Source: Rosa chinensis
Lineage: Eukaryota > Streptophyta > Magnoliopsida > Rosales > Rosaceae
Reading direction: 5' to 3'
Assembly (NCBI RefSeq): GCF_002994745.2
Contig: NC_037094.1
Coordinates: forward strand, 43,289,139-43,353,138
Length of the DNA stretch: 64,000 bases
The notes under the pieces are model-generated. The model was not told the origin of the DNA. It worked only from the letters and a program-made list of their open reading frames with translations, and made no database searches. Shown here in pieces: positions 10,390-22,293 of this stretch (position 1 is its first letter; each line of letters starts with the position of its first letter). Both the position numbers and the translations under genes were made by a program.

Positions 10390-12071
10390 AATGAAGAAAT
10401 GAAGTTTTCCTGGTCCGACTAGGAATCCTCATGAGGCTAGGAAACCTGAAGGCATTAGGAGACCACATGGCTTGAAGATACTATGGAAGACATTATGGGA
10501 GATTAAATCTGATTTTTGCATGGGAAATGATGGAGATAATGTGAAAATCAAGGAGATTATGTTGAGAAAATCCTGGGAGAGTTTCATGGGATTGTGCAAC
10601 AAGAAAAAGCTCATAACAAGTCCAGATTCATTCCTTAATTCCCTCAAGATATGTTGGCTGAAATTAGAGAATAAAATCTGCAGTATTAATGTGAAAATCA
10701 AGAGAAAATCAAGGGGAGGATGTTAAGGATAAAGCCATGGAGAGATTTAAAGGAGAAAAGGTCCAAAATGAGTCCGGATACATTGTCTAGGTTCATGCCT
10801 AGATATTTGGTTGAAAATTAAGAGAAAAATCAGATAAAATCTTGGGAAAATCAGCAATAATATATTTGGAAAGATTATGGGATTGATTTTGGAGCTTTTT
10901 GATTGGTTGGATGACACAACAGAGCTGACGTGGCGCTATGTGATTGGTCGAAGCTATGTGGTGCAACCAGAAAATTCTTTGGAAATCCTTGCCTTCCCCT
11001 ATATATAGCCTCCTCTCTAGACGTTTTAGACACCACTACATCACAACACCACCAACACGACAACACACCTCTCTCCCTCAGTAAATTAACATTAGAAAAA
11101 TTCTCTCCATTCTCTAGTCTTCAAAAGCTCTGCGTCTCAAGCAAGGAGGAGAAGAAGTCATGCAATACATCAAGATCCTATCCGCCATCCACCCTTGTGT
11201 CATCCCTAGAAGATTGCTTGCTTTCAAGGATCTTTGAGTTCTTCGTCTTAAGGCCATGTCATCCATCTTTCACGGTGTATTTCATCTTTTTCTTTTGTTT
11301 CCTTTGTTTGATTTCGTAGAGTTATGAATTCTAGTTAACATGACGTTAAGGGTAAGGTTTAGAGCCCGTTTATATGTTTTGAAATAAAATTGTGATTTTT
11401 ACATGTTGATTTATATGTTGCTTATGTGAGATGGCTTGATTGATTTTGGATTACAGAAGACTTTTATATGTATGTGTTCTTTGGTGGCCAACTTAGGATA
11501 TATGCATGTAATTGGAGCTAATTTAAGTAGTAAAGGCTTTAGACAAAAGTCGAAATCAATTAAGGAGGATTGCAAATAGGTGAACTTATTCATAACTAGA
11601 TTGTGCACTTTGGTTGACATCCTTTCTTTGTTCTTAATGCGTTGAATGTGTTCTTGATTAGCTAGCTTTCTAGACTATGATTGCATGTTCAATAGGATTG
11701 ATTTAGGTGCTTTCACTTAGATTAATTATTGAAGGAAAGTAAAATATGGGAAATCGTTTGCTTTCTAACGTTTCACATGGTCAACTTCTTTCTCATGACA
11801 TAGATAATCAACTACCGGATTTGTAATTGGGTTTCATTCATATGGATGTGGTTTTTCTTTATTTTATTTATTTAATTTTTGATTTAATAATCCTAAAACC
11901 CCCTTTTGTTTGTTTTATTTTTGTAAATATTACTTTATACTTATTTTAATTCTTTAGTTGTTTTTGCAATTACAGGTGTACCCTCAATCCCCGGTTAGAA
12001 CGATCTCTATTTACCATATACTAACGATGACATTTTCAGGGTTAAATTATGCGCTTAGTTTAGGTGTATCA
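10390..12071 (+). mobile_element. 3' end of an LTR retrotransposon: internal tail, PPT and LTR
   Basis: A purine-rich PPT (AAGGGGAGGA, 10711-10720) is followed directly by TGTTAAGG, a good LTR start at 10721. About 330 bases of non-coding internal tail lie to its left. The LTR holds a TATATATAG box at 11000-11008 followed by a leader-like region. The 3' end is taken as GGTGTATCA near 12071, but another TG..CA choice near 11974 is possible. The 5' part of the element is missing, so no TSD can be checked. Lineage is not assigned; it is unlike the other LTRs in the window. Confidence 0.6.
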
Positions 12072-12227
12072 CTCTCTCCTCCAAAGACCACAGCCTCACT
12101 CTTCGCTTGCAGAAGTCGACCTCTTCAAAGTTCTCAGAGAGTAGAGCTCAAAGACAACGGCTTGGGTTTTGAAGTACAGAAAGTGTCAAAACCCCCTGAG
12201 ATTTCCCTCTCTTTTATGTCAACATCT

Positions 12228-13829
12228 ATTAATGTCTGAGATTTAGCAGTAGCCAAATCTCGGTTAAAGCTGGTCCGGTGGGCAGACCGCTACTTGTGAT
12301 GTTCTCAGAGTTTCCGCTATCTGTCAGGTAAAATACAAAGAGCGTCAGAGGGAGACTGCGTTGAGCGGTCTTCTCTTCTCCGATGCCTAAGTTAGTCAAT
12401 GTATTTATGTTGACAGAATAACAGTGAGTAAGTAGTAAATGTGTAATTAATGAGGAGAGAGGAGTGAACCTTTTATAGGTGGGGAAGAGGCTGATCACTT
12501 CCTTGTTTTCGATGTGGAAATGATATGCTTCAGTTTCCAGCTTCTGATACTTCAGCGAGGCGATCTTGGCGCGGCGCTTGGCGGCACCTCAACAGTGATC
12601 TGGGGGTGAGCCGGGGCTCAGGTGATAGCCTGCTTGGCTGTGTTTCCGTAGGTCACACCGTTAGTGGTTGTTGGTACCGCTAGCGGTGGTATGAGTGTGG
12701 CTCATTATAGCTAATTATGCTTGGCAAATGCTTATATAAGTACAACATCAATCAGATCCAGGCTGTCCTCCTAAAAACGACATCACACGAGAACCGTACA
12801 CGTGCCCTATGGTTGCACCCACTATCGGTTACAAAAACAATATTTACTCGCATTAATGACGAAGAGACGGGAGTGCTGCATAAGCATACACCCACACGCC
12901 AACCCAATGCATGACAGCCACTTCTTCGGGGCTGTCAGACGAAACGTCTATCCAAAGTAACCATCAAAAGCAGGCATTCCAATCGACAAGGAGACAGTCT
13001 CCGCTAAGCGCAACACCGCTAGCGGAACTTCCCCATTTCATTTTGCAAGCGAGACTGTCTCTGCTAAGCGCAACACCGCTAGCAGAACTTCCTCCTTTCA
13101 TCTTGCAAGCGAGACAGTTTCTGCTGAGCGCAACACCGCTAGCAGAAGTTCTCCCTTTCACCTTGAAAGCGATAGTCTCCGTTGAGCGCAACACCGCTAG
13201 CGGAACTTCTCCCTTTCACCTTGCAAGCGAGACAGTCTCAGCCAAGCGAAACACCGTTAGCGACACTTCTCCCAATCACCTTACAGGAAGGAAGGTCCCC
13301 GCGATGCTTCTTACCGCTGACTCTCAGCGGAGGGACTTCCAAGGCAACGCCTCATAATGACAACGACCGCCACGTGGCATTGCAGTCAAAATTTGTTCCT
13401 CCAGGACAAGTAAGGGAGCACGTCAACAATCTTCGACAGCCAAATAGCCGGAGCCCCGACTCACCCGTAGATCACCGCTGACGCGCCGCCCCAAGATCGC
13501 CTCGTTGAAGCATCAAAAGCTAGGAACTGAAGCATATCAGTCCCACATTGAAAACAAGGAAGGGGTCAGCCTCTTCCCCACCTATAAAAGGTCCACTCCT
13601 CTCTCCTCATAAATTACACATTTATTATTTACCGTTGTTCCGTCAACACAAATACATTGACTAACTTAGGCATCGGAGAAGAGAAGACCGCCAACCGCAG
13701 TCTCCCTCTAACGCCGTTTGTATTTCATTTGATAGATAGTGGGAACTATAAGAATATCACAAGTAGAGGTTTGCCCCGCGAACCAGCGTTAACCAAGATT
13801 TAGCTATTGCTGAATCTTCGACATTAACA
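12228..13829. mobile_element. Foldback-like element with ~395-bp inverted arms resembling LTR 3' halves
   Basis: The left arm (12228-12622) is the reverse complement of the right arm (about 13446-13829) with roughly 80-90% identity by eye and small indels. Each arm, read outward, has a TATAAAAGG box, a CTAACTTAGGCATCGGAG motif seen in Tat/Ogre-type LTRs, and ends GACATTAACA (right) or GACATTAATA (left). The arms may therefore be two LTRs in inverted orientation rather than true TIRs. The core carries 60-bp tandem repeats. No convincing TSD was found (ACATC left, CCTCG right). No transposase is present, so it is non-autonomous or a rearrangement product. Confidence 0.7.
12985..13300. repeat. 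60-bp tandem repeat, about 5 copies, with a palindrome in each
   Basis: The unit begins CGAGACAGTCTC and includes CGCAACACCGCTAGCGGAAC. The CCGCTAGCGG portion is a perfect 10-base palindrome, and several copies vary it to TAGCAGAAC. Repeats lie near 12993, 13043, 13103, 13163 and 13221, with a diverged sixth near 13290. The repeats are multiples of three long, so they give repetitive but meaningless reading frames on both strands. Confidence 0.9.
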
Positions 13830-14588
13830 CCTCGATTGGCATTTCTTTCAGAATTTTAGGGCAAATGAGGGTTTGAAACATAATCGTTTTTGATTCCTGT
13901 ACTAAGTTGTGACGTATATTCCTTAGGTGTTTGACAGAGAGTAGTCGATACCATATCTCTGCTGTAAGAGAAGACGCAGCAGGATTTTGAGGTGAGTAAA
14001 TCTCACGTGGTTCATTTACGAACAGAATTACTTTTTGTACATTTTATCACTAAATCGTGAAATCGCTTTATGCAAATAAAGATTTGTTTTAAATGATATG
14101 AACTCGATCGACTACGGTTCATAGGACTGCAGTTCACAAGTATGGAAAATGGATTTTTATTATAAAAATGAATTTCTCTGTTTTTGGTGCGTGAGAACTA
14201 TAGTTGGTATTAGTGGCATTCCTGAGTGGATGGCCACGTATATATTTATTTACATAAAATATATATATCTGGATGGTGTGGCATTGTGATATGTAGACTT
14301 TTGGTGATTTCATCCATGTTATTGAATTGAACATTTACTTATGCCGGAAATATATTTGATGTTTTATATTGTTGAAATAGTGATTTGGAGTTGTGCTGTG
14401 ACATTTGTGAGTCATGTGGGATTTCTTTAAATGTCTTGTTCTGTGGGTCAAATGGTCCAAAGTCCGAAGGTTACAGTGGTAACCTGGGTTTTGTTCTGAG
14501 GGTCGAAAGGTCTGAAGTCCGAAGGTTACAGTGGTAACTTGGGTGCAAATATATCGTAAGGCTGAACCTCGGCGGAGGTGACAGGTTA

Positions 14589-17150
14589 TGTCACGCCCCT
14601 GATTTTTAACACAAATAAAAATTGATATATAATCCCATAATTATACATGCGTGATAGTTCAGCTATCAATACAAAATACCTGGAAACATTTTCCTTTAAA
14701 CCAAGTACATATTGATGCCCTTAAACCCACTATGTCAATATTGACCCGCTCCACAGAGTCATATATTACATAAGCTTACGAATTAAATTGTCACCACAAA
14801 ATAAAACATAAATGTTCCTCAGAGCTTACTACACAACAGAAGTATTTATCAATGGTAAAGTCACAAAAATGGCTTCATACTGTAAAGCTGCAAAGATGTT
14901 ACCTCAGCTTCAGCCACAATTATCTTGACCTGCAGGATTAACCCCTACACCATTGAATAGTGCACCGGGTTGCCAGACAACAAATCCAGTAAGCTTATGA
15001 AAGCTCGTATGAGTAACTCAAAACCACCACTAAACAACTCACACCAATACTAAGGAAAACAACTCATTCCTTGATTCCTTAAACACCAACTAAAGAAAGC
15101 AACTCACGCCTTGTTTTCTTTCAATCATGAAATAAGGAAAGCAACTCACACCTTAATTTCCTATTCAAATCACGAAATAAGGAAAGCAACTCACCCCTTG
15201 ATTTCCTATTCAAATCATGAAATAAGGAAAGCAACTCACGCCTTTATTTCCTATTCAAATCACGAAATAAGGAAAGCAACTCACACCTTGATTTCCTATA
15301 AATCGTATATAAGGAAAGCAACTCACACTTTGTTCCCTTAAAACACAAATTCATGAGTTTAGATATAACCTCGCACCGTTACCCCATGAATTTCATTGGC
15401 AGACAAACTAGAGCTCTAACTGAAATCGTAACCACTCGTCCGGCCGAAGACGTGATTACTCGATATACTGCCTAAGGTCACCATTTGACCTTAATTCCTC
15501 GGGCCTCACTGTCCCTCGGAATAAAACATTTAAAGAAGTCGCTCAGGACTCAAAATGTCACACAAATCTCAATGCTTTTCAAAACAATAGAAATCAACAT
15601 TTCCACAATCATTTGTTTTCCGAAAAGCCACACCTAAAACAATAAAAAGCACCATTCATGCATATTGCTCTCATCAATCAACAAAATCCACAAATACATA
15701 TATATTTCACGTAAATATATATATATATATATATATATACGTAGTCATCCGCTCAGGAATGCCTACTAATACCAACTATAGTTTGCAGTTAATAAATAAC
15801 TCTCAAAATGATAAAGGTATTCTGTTCGTAAATGAACCTTGTGAGATTACTCACTTGGAAATTCCCGTTGCGTCTTCATTACAGAACAAAGCAGCTCAAC
15901 TAACCATCCAAAAATACTTCGTCAAGTACCTAATCACATACGGTCTCAACTTAGTAATGAATCACAAATGATTTAAGTCTGAACCTGTTTTGAACAAAAA
16001 TCCCCAAACTGACACCAATTGAGGCGAAACCACATCCGAGATTCTGAGACCACCCAATGACTCTGGAATACTTCTACGATTGATATGTCAAAACCACAAG
16101 TCGATCGAATGCTCAAATGCTCACGGATCGAATCATCGAACGGTCCGAAACCGTAAACATCACAACATATTTATACGATATCCAAAAATTGCGTATTATA
16201 TATCAAAACGTCCGTATCGACGAGTAGATGATATATAAAACTAGAAAATATCCTTTACATGGCCGAAAGGCCGTCACAGTCGGTGGCACAACCACCACCG
16301 GTCAAAACTCAAAACTAGATTAATCCAACCGTCCAATATGTCAAGAACACCAAATAAATCAACTTTAATACTTGGGGTTCAAGCCAACTCAGCCTAAATC
16401 ACCGCCTATCGTTGCCACAAGCCGCCATGCATTGTTCACCTAGAGTTGATCCGATTCCAACTTGAATCGCTCAAAACTAAGACCATGGATTGCTTGAGGA
16501 GGCTCCTACGAACTCAAAACAAGAAGCTTGAAGCCACAACGTCGCCTAAGCTGGGAATTTCGGTCGGGTCCGACTGCACTCAGTTTCACCACTTCGCTGC
16601 ACCACTATGAACGAGAATCAATGCTAGAGGCCACCACCAGGAGGACCGGAACAAGGAGGCGAGTCGGTCTGTCTAGGTCCTACCGCTAGAGGTTGCTGGA
16701 GATCGCCGAAAAAGCCGAGTCGGGTTTCTAGGTTTGGGTCGGGTCTGACTCAAAGAAGAGAGAGAACATAGGTTCTGATTTCCGGAAATAGAAACCCACA
16801 TGAAAATAGTAAATTTCCCGAAAGGGAAATTTCTATTTATAGTGGTTTCCAAAAATATCCAAAACTTCCGCAGACCATAACTGCCACATAAGAACTCTGA
16901 TTTCCGCGTTCCACATGTCCACGAACTTGTATCGATGTGCTCTACAACTTTCATGAAGGAAGTTTTGGATAATCTCAACATATCAAAAGTCAACCTTGAA
17001 CCCCCCCTAAATCCATACTTTTTGAATAATAAATTGTCCGAACAATTCCACTTCACATACGACATACGAATAAAGCATGATAACAATAATTTATACAACT
17101 GGTCTATTATTAATTACTAAAATTAAATAACGAAAATCCAGGTTGTCAAA
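14589..17150 (-). mobile_element. Solo LTR (reverse) with TSD GGTTA, inside Gypsy A 5' LTR
   Basis: The unit starts TGTCACGCCCC and ends TCCAGGTTGTCAAA (the last base pair has decayed from CA). It is flanked by GGTTA at 14584-14588 and 17151-17155. It interrupts Gypsy A's LTR, whose sequence resumes at CGATTCAGTAGAGCTC just after the TSD. It is 2562 bp long with no internal region. It includes a 45-bp minisatellite. Confidence 0.9.
15112..15345. repeat. 45-bp LTR minisatellite
   Basis: About five copies of a 45-bp unit containing GGAAAGCAACTCACACCTTG. The reverse complement (CAAGGTGTGAGTTGCTTTC) recurs at 27040-27440 inside the plus-strand solo LTR, so the array is a standard but variable part of this LTR family. 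It yields a false repetitive protein frame with the motif HEIRKATHTLISYSN. Confidence 0.9.
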
Positions 17151-17798
17151 GGTTACGATTCAGTAGAGCTCTAGTCTGCTGCAAGCGTGCCGTCATGGTG
17201 GTAACTGGGTTACTGCATCATGACTACGTAGTCTGTTGTATGAGTACCGTCATGGTGGTAACAGTGTTACTACATCATAAGTACGTAGATTTCGGTGAAT
17301 GTCTATGGTGTTCTTTCCTTAGTGTTTATGTGAGATTTGGGTTTCTATTAAAGTTGTGGTGTTGGTATGATCGTTTTGATTTACCCTTGAACTGAAGAAT
17401 TATTATTCATGTGGGTTGTGTCAATTGATTTGAGTTTACTCATACGAGCTTCACAAGCTTACCGGGTTTGTTGTTTGCAATCCCGTTGCACTATTCCATG
17501 GTGTAGTGGTTATTCTACAGGTGAGAACTACCAGGGCTGAGTACGAGGCGTAGTTGCAGCAGTTTAGGTTCATAACCTATTTTTGTCAGTGTACTATTGT
17601 TTTTGTTATGCTCCTAGCGAGCGTTTACATTTGTATATCAGTTCTCTCGAGTTTTGTAAACACATGTTATTGCTCTTTATTGACGTTTTATTGTTGCTCA
17701 GATTTATTTGAAAAAGTTTCTAAGTATTTCAGACATTTGGTTAAGTTTTTGCACTTCGGATTTGAATTTCTTTATTCTAAATTAGGGGTGTAATAGTT

Positions 17799-17810
17799 TG
17801 GTATCAGAGC
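17799..17810 (+). other. Primer-binding site of Gypsy A
   Basis: TGGTATCAGAGC is complementary to the 3' end of plant initiator tRNA-Met. It lies four bases after the LTR end (GGGGTGTAATA, near 17794). Confidence 0.9.
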
Positions 17811-18070
17811 GTAAGGTACATATTTGGTGACAATCAATACTACTCGAGTGATGGCCCGTTTGTAGCAGATCCCCATCATATACTCTTCAATATTGATATA
17901 GTCATTGGGTATGTGGGAGTGTTAGGTGTTGTCTATAACGTTAGGTCGTCTTAGGAGCTTGTGTGCCCTCCTTGTGTTCGTGTCTTGGTTTACGTGGTCT
18001 TGTATTAAACTTATACTTGTGTTTAAGTTTTATACAAGTAGTAACCAAGTGTTGCTATGCTTCTCAGGTG

Positions 18071-19165
18071 ATGGATCCTCCATGAGGCAGAGCTAGAGGC
18101 CGAGGTAGGCCCCAAGGAGGAGGGAGAGCTAGGGGTAGAGGCAAGGTCCCTCCTACGGAGGAGTTCTACAAGGAGGAGGTGGCGGTACCGTATGTGGTAC
18201 CTGTTCCACCTGTCGTTGATGTAGGCGAGACCATCCGCTTAGCTAGACTACCTAAGGAGGTTTCTAGGCTAGGAGCGACCCCTTTTAAGGGAGGTACGGA
18301 TCACGTGTTGGCCGATGATTGGGTTGAGAACATAGAGATGTATTTCGACATGGTCATCTGCACTGAGATCAAGAAGAGGAAGATAGCTACGTATCTTCTC
18401 TAGGGTGAGGCACGAGTGTGGTGGAGCGGTACACATCGGGCTGTAGATGTGTCCGCCTTGACATGGGAGGGCGTTGTGGTGCTCTTCAGAGAACAGTACT
18501 TTTCGGCTGCAATGAGGGAGCAGTTGGAGCTTGAGTTTATCGCTCTAGTTCAAGGGAATATGAGCGTCGGAGACTATGAGGCATGGTTCTCCTAGTTGTA
18601 TCGGTTCGTCCCGCAGATAGACGTAGAGGCCCTGGCCAAGAAGTTTCTGCGTGGACTGAAGCATGAGATCAGGCAGATTGTGTAACCCCTGATGCTGCCT
18701 ACGAAGGCACTCATCTTTGCTAGTGCTATGGCCTATGAGCAGGAGGCCAAGATGTATGAGAGTGAGACTTAGGCTTCTTGATATTCCCAGGGAAAGGGGA
18801 AGGCAGTTGCCGGGAGCAGTGATGAGATGGACAATCAGGGTAGGTCCTGGAAGAGACAGCGGACTCATCATCAGGCTCCAGCTAGAGTAGCAACTGCACC
18901 TATCAGGTAGGTCACACCTCTAAGATGTTACAACTACAACGAGGTGGGCCATGCTTTCAGAGTGTGCACGAAGCAGAGGGGCACATCATGCTTTAGATGT
19001 GGACAGGAAGGGCATTTCGCCAAAGAGTGTACCCGACCTCAGGATGGTGGGCAGAGGAACCAGCAGAGACTGTTGCCTTCGGGTCAGGCTAGAGTGTTTG
19101 CTATCGGTCAGCGACGTACTGGGGCAGAAGGTACTCTACCTAATTTGTTTATCTTGATTGAGTGA
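18071..19165 (+). pseudogene. Gypsy A gag with double zinc-knuckle tail
   Basis: One reading frame runs from the ATG at 18071 to 19165 but contains several stops (18083, 18401, near 18594 and others). The N-terminus is an Arg/Gly-rich RGRGRPQ segment. The middle is a retrotransposon gag domain with FKGGTDHVLADDWVENIE and the EFIALVQGNMSVGDYEA motif. The tail has two zinc knuckles: the first is damaged (CYNYNEVGHAFRVC, second Cys changed to Tyr) and the second is intact (CFRCGQEGHFAKEC). The gag would build the virus-like particle. The paralogue at 50236-51951 has the same layout. Confidence 0.9.
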
Positions 19166-19542
19166 TGTGTGAGGAAGAGTACTTCTTCCCGTATGTGGTG
19201 TTGGGTTAGGTTTTGCATGATATCTATGGTTAGACTTCTGCGTGTGAATTCCTTTTGTTAGGTATGTGTTGTTGTATGATGCATGCTCTAGGTTTGCTTT
19301 CAGATGAAATGAAGGTTTCATTTCCAATTCTTGTGTTGGAGTTACATGATTGGTGAAATGGTGCAGATACTGTTGTGATAACAGGATTCTTGACTCTTGT
19401 GTGGTATGTGCATAGAAATGTAGTTTTGCAGACTTGTAGCAATTTTGGTAATGGTGGAGATTCGATTGTTTAGGTTGGCTGTACCTGATTGGTTGGTTGT
19501 ACGCTTAAATTTTGGGACGAAATTTATTTAAGGAGGGTAGAA
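19166..19542 (+). other. Gypsy A non-coding tail and polypurine tract
   Basis: After the gag stop there is no ORF. Segments such as AAGGTTTCATTTCCAATTC and CTGTTGTGATAACAGGATTC match the Gypsy B tail (minus strand, 32919-33507). It ends with TTTTGGGACGAAATTTATTT and the PPT AAGGAGGGTAGAA (19530-19542) directly before the 3' LTR at 19543. Confidence 0.85.
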
Positions 19543-20130
19543 TGTGAGACCCTAGAAATTTTTTATTGATTAATGGGAATCTCCTGGAATTAATAAAGTG
19601 GTCGTTAGTACGATTTCATGGTTGAGGGTGGAGTGACATTATTTTCAGACAAATACTTATTCGAAATGCACATTTTTAGGGGGTTACGAAGTTTGATTTT
19701 TTATACGTTAGGATTCTGTGAAAACCTCCTTCACAAAAGTTGTAGAGCGCGTCGATACGAGTTCGTGGACATGTGGAACACGAAAATCGAAGTTCGTATG
19801 AAGAAGTTATCGCATTTGGAAAAAGTTTCCATTTTTGTATGAATGACGAATATTTGCGGAAATTGCAAAAAAGCCCAGACTTCCCAAAAAGGAAACCCGA
19901 GCTCTCTTCTCTCTCTTCCCATCAGAAATCACTTGTTTTCTTCTTCCGGCCATTTCTCTCTCCTCCGGTCACTGTTGGACGTGAGACTTTTTGGGTTAGC
20001 TTCGGCTCTTCCTTGCGCAGCTACTCGTGGTGGCCTTGCGGCCTATCTCCGCCTCTACATGGAGAACCAAGCAAAATCCGATCCGAGCTCCATTTAGAGT
20101 CAACGCGGTTTTCTCTCTCCTCCGGCCACC

Positions 20131-20404
20131 ACTGCTCTAATTATTATTTTTTTTTTTGGAAAATGAAATTTTTTTTTTCCCTTTCTTTCTTTCTGTTTGA
20201 AAAAAAAAAGAATAAATAAAAAAAGAGAAAGGAATCAATTTATTTAAAAAAAAAGAACTGAGGGCATAATAGACATTTCCAGCGACTTTTAGACGGCAAG
20301 AACCTATTGGTCTGGAATTTTGAAGTACAGAGACTAAACGTGTGAAATTAGAAGGTTAGGGATTGAAGTATTTTATGGTCAAAAGCTCAACTAAACAGTA
20401 TTTA
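20131..20404. other. Low-complexity A/T-rich junction
   Basis: Poly(T) and poly(A) runs (20144-20275) follow the truncated 3' LTR. The rest has no ORF and no recognised element. It ends where the unit 1 / unit 2 similarity begins. Confidence 0.5.
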
Positions 20405-20591
20405 GTCCTTTAAATTTCATTATGATGACTTACCATATACTACAATAGGAATGAAAAATTAATTATAGAATTTAATTTTCAGTAATGTTATAAACATCTA
20501 CATGGAAACTATTCCATTCTATATATATCAGTTTGGAAATAAAAGTAAATTCATTTCCTATTTTGACATTCCTGCCAACCAAATGGGTTCC
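20405..20591. mobile_element. Right part of a Tourist-like MITE (5' truncated)
   Basis: The sequence from TTATGATGACTTACCATATAC to CCAACCAAATGGGTTCC matches the right part of the complete MITE at 53017-53517. The left part is missing, and the terminal CCAAACGGGGCC has decayed. It marks the left limit of the duplicated segment (unit 1). Confidence 0.8.
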
Positions 20592-20607
20592 TAGAGGATA
20601 AGATTTA

Positions 20608-22216
20608 GGGGTCGCGACCACTTACCCAATTTCAGCATGAACATTGCCCACTTACTCCACCAAGAGTTTTTTAACCCTATTTACCCATTGTAACTGTATT
20701 TGATAATATTATCCTCATTTTAAATAATAAATTACACCCATCTCTCTCTCTCCCCCCTCCCCTCTTCGATCCCCCATCACCGATTTCTCTCTCTCTCTCT
20801 CTCTCCCCTCCCCCCTCCCCCCAAGCATGAAGCTGCACTACCGCGCCATGGAGGCACCGAACTTGGAGGAAGAGATCGGAGCTTTCTCCAGTTGCGGCGA
20901 AGACACTCGATGGCAAGGCCCAGCTGAGATTTCGATTCCAACTCCGATCGACAAGGCCCAGCCTAGATTCCGATGTCGATCTGATTTTGATTCCGATCGA
21001 CAAGGCCTAGCCTTGATTCCTAACCCAATGCCTCTAATTCCGGTCAGCTTCACGAAGGAGGCTCCGAGGTGGTGAGAAAAGAGATCGGAGCTTTCTCCAG
21101 TTGCGGTGAAGACATTTGACGGTAAGGCCCATCTGAGATTTCGATTTCTACTCCGATTGACAAGGTCCAGACCTGATTTCGACTCCGATTGACAAGGTCC
21201 AGCCCTGACTTCGATTGACAAGGTCCAACCCTGATTCCTGTTGACCAGCCCAGATTCTGGATTTGCAACTGGAAAGAAGAGAGAAGTAGACCTGGGTGCC
21301 CAAATCAAATTTTTATTCATTGTTTGTTTTGATGAACTTTTTAATATGTTGGCATTGATATGTGTTGGCATCTGACTACAATTCAGCTCTAACATTTTGC
21401 TTCTTCTGTGGTGGTATCCAAAAGTATGTGAATATATGTACAAATGATGTATATTGTTGTATATGTGTTGGCAATAATATGATTAGTGGGGTAATAATAC
21501 GATTATTGAGGAGCATTAACACGAATATTGGGGTACAATAATACGATTACTGGAGGGCAATAATACGATTATTGGAGGCAATAATATAAGTATTGGGGGG
21601 CAGTAATATGATTACTGGGAGGCAATAATATGATCAATTGTGCCTGTAGTGTATTCATTTTGGTTTTGGGAGTTTATACAATTCACTGGATAGAAATAAT
21701 ATGATTATTGGAGGCAATAATATGATTTTTGGGAGGCAATAATATGAGTATTGGGGGGCAATAATATGATTACTAGGAGACAATAATATAGTTATTGGGT
21801 ATTATTAGGGGCAATAAATTCAGACATTGGAATCCCGACACCAGTCCTGTAGCCGGATTCCGGTGACCGTTCGCCGGATTCCGGTCATCAGTTGCTGGAT
21901 TCCGGTCACCGGTAGCAGGATTCTGGTCACCAGTCGCAGGATTCCGGTCACCGATCGTCGGATTCCCATCACCGGAGTAGGCGGCCGGCCACTGGTCACC
22001 GAAGTCTTGCAAGGTGGAGGATGACTTCTCCCTTTAAGTGAGAAAGAATGAGAGGGCAAAAAAGTCCCAAAAATAAATAAAAAGAATAAAAAAAGAATTA
22101 ATTGGGTAATAGGGAAATAATCCCTTAAAGTGTTTTGGGTAAATGAGGTTAAAAAAATGTTTGTGGAGCAAGTGGGCAATTTTTAAGCTGAAATTGGGTA
22201 AATGATCATTTCCCCT
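20608..22216. mobile_element. Non-autonomous TIR DNA transposon with 8-bp TSD
   Basis: The flanks AAGATTTA (20600-20607 and 22217-22224) are an 8-bp TSD. Unit 2 has the uninterrupted site near 53527, which proves the insertion boundaries. The ends form inverted repeats of about 80-90 bp (ACTTACCCAATTTCAGC...TTGCCCACTTACTCCACC on the left). The interior has no transposase. It holds a CT-rich tract (20741-20810), ~20-bp repeats around GATTGACAAGGTCCAGCCC (20940-21240), repeats around GGCAATAATATGATTATTGG (21470-21800) and 21-bp repeats around GATTCCGGTCACCGGT (21850-21980). TSD length fits hAT; the long TIRs would also fit a Mutator-like element. Confidence 0.8.
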
Positions 22217-22293
22217 AAGATTTATTAGTTAATTATTAATAATTTGGTCAAGTATTAAACCAATTACCCACATTTTAAATATTCATAACCGTT

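Larger units (their letters stand above)
13830..20130 (+). mobile_element. Gypsy A: gag-only Ty3/gypsy-like retrotransposon
   Basis: Parts in order: a 5' LTR lacking its first portion (13830-17794, split by a reverse solo LTR), a PBS (17799-17810), a single gag region (18071-19165), a non-coding tail, a PPT (19530-19542) and the start of the 3' LTR (19543 to about 20130, truncated). The LTR is the same family as the plus-strand solo LTR at 55518-58000, for example across the segment around GAAGACGCAGCAGGATTTTG. There is no protease, RT or integrase. The tail between gag and PPT is homologous to the tail of Gypsy B, so the lack of pol appears to be a family trait. Confidence 0.85.

Noticed and set aside
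12911..13357. 148-codon plus-strand frame with repeated motifs, and overlapping frames on both strands
   Set aside because: Open only because the 60-bp tandem repeat is a multiple of three; no start context or domain.
15111..15341. Repeat protein frame HEIRKATHTLISYSN
   Set aside because: Translation of the 45-bp LTR minisatellite inside a solo LTR.
16673..17098. 141-codon minus-strand frame and similar ~80-120 codon frames at 25436, 30826, 32454, 55755 and 60538
   Set aside because: All fall inside LTRs at homologous positions, downstream of the LTR TATA region. They are not conserved in length or frame between copies and have no domain.
20838..21443. 201-codon minus-strand frame
   Set aside because: Lies within the non-autonomous TIR element and follows its ~20-bp repeats; repetitive, Arg/Ser/Gly-rich, no recognisable protein.
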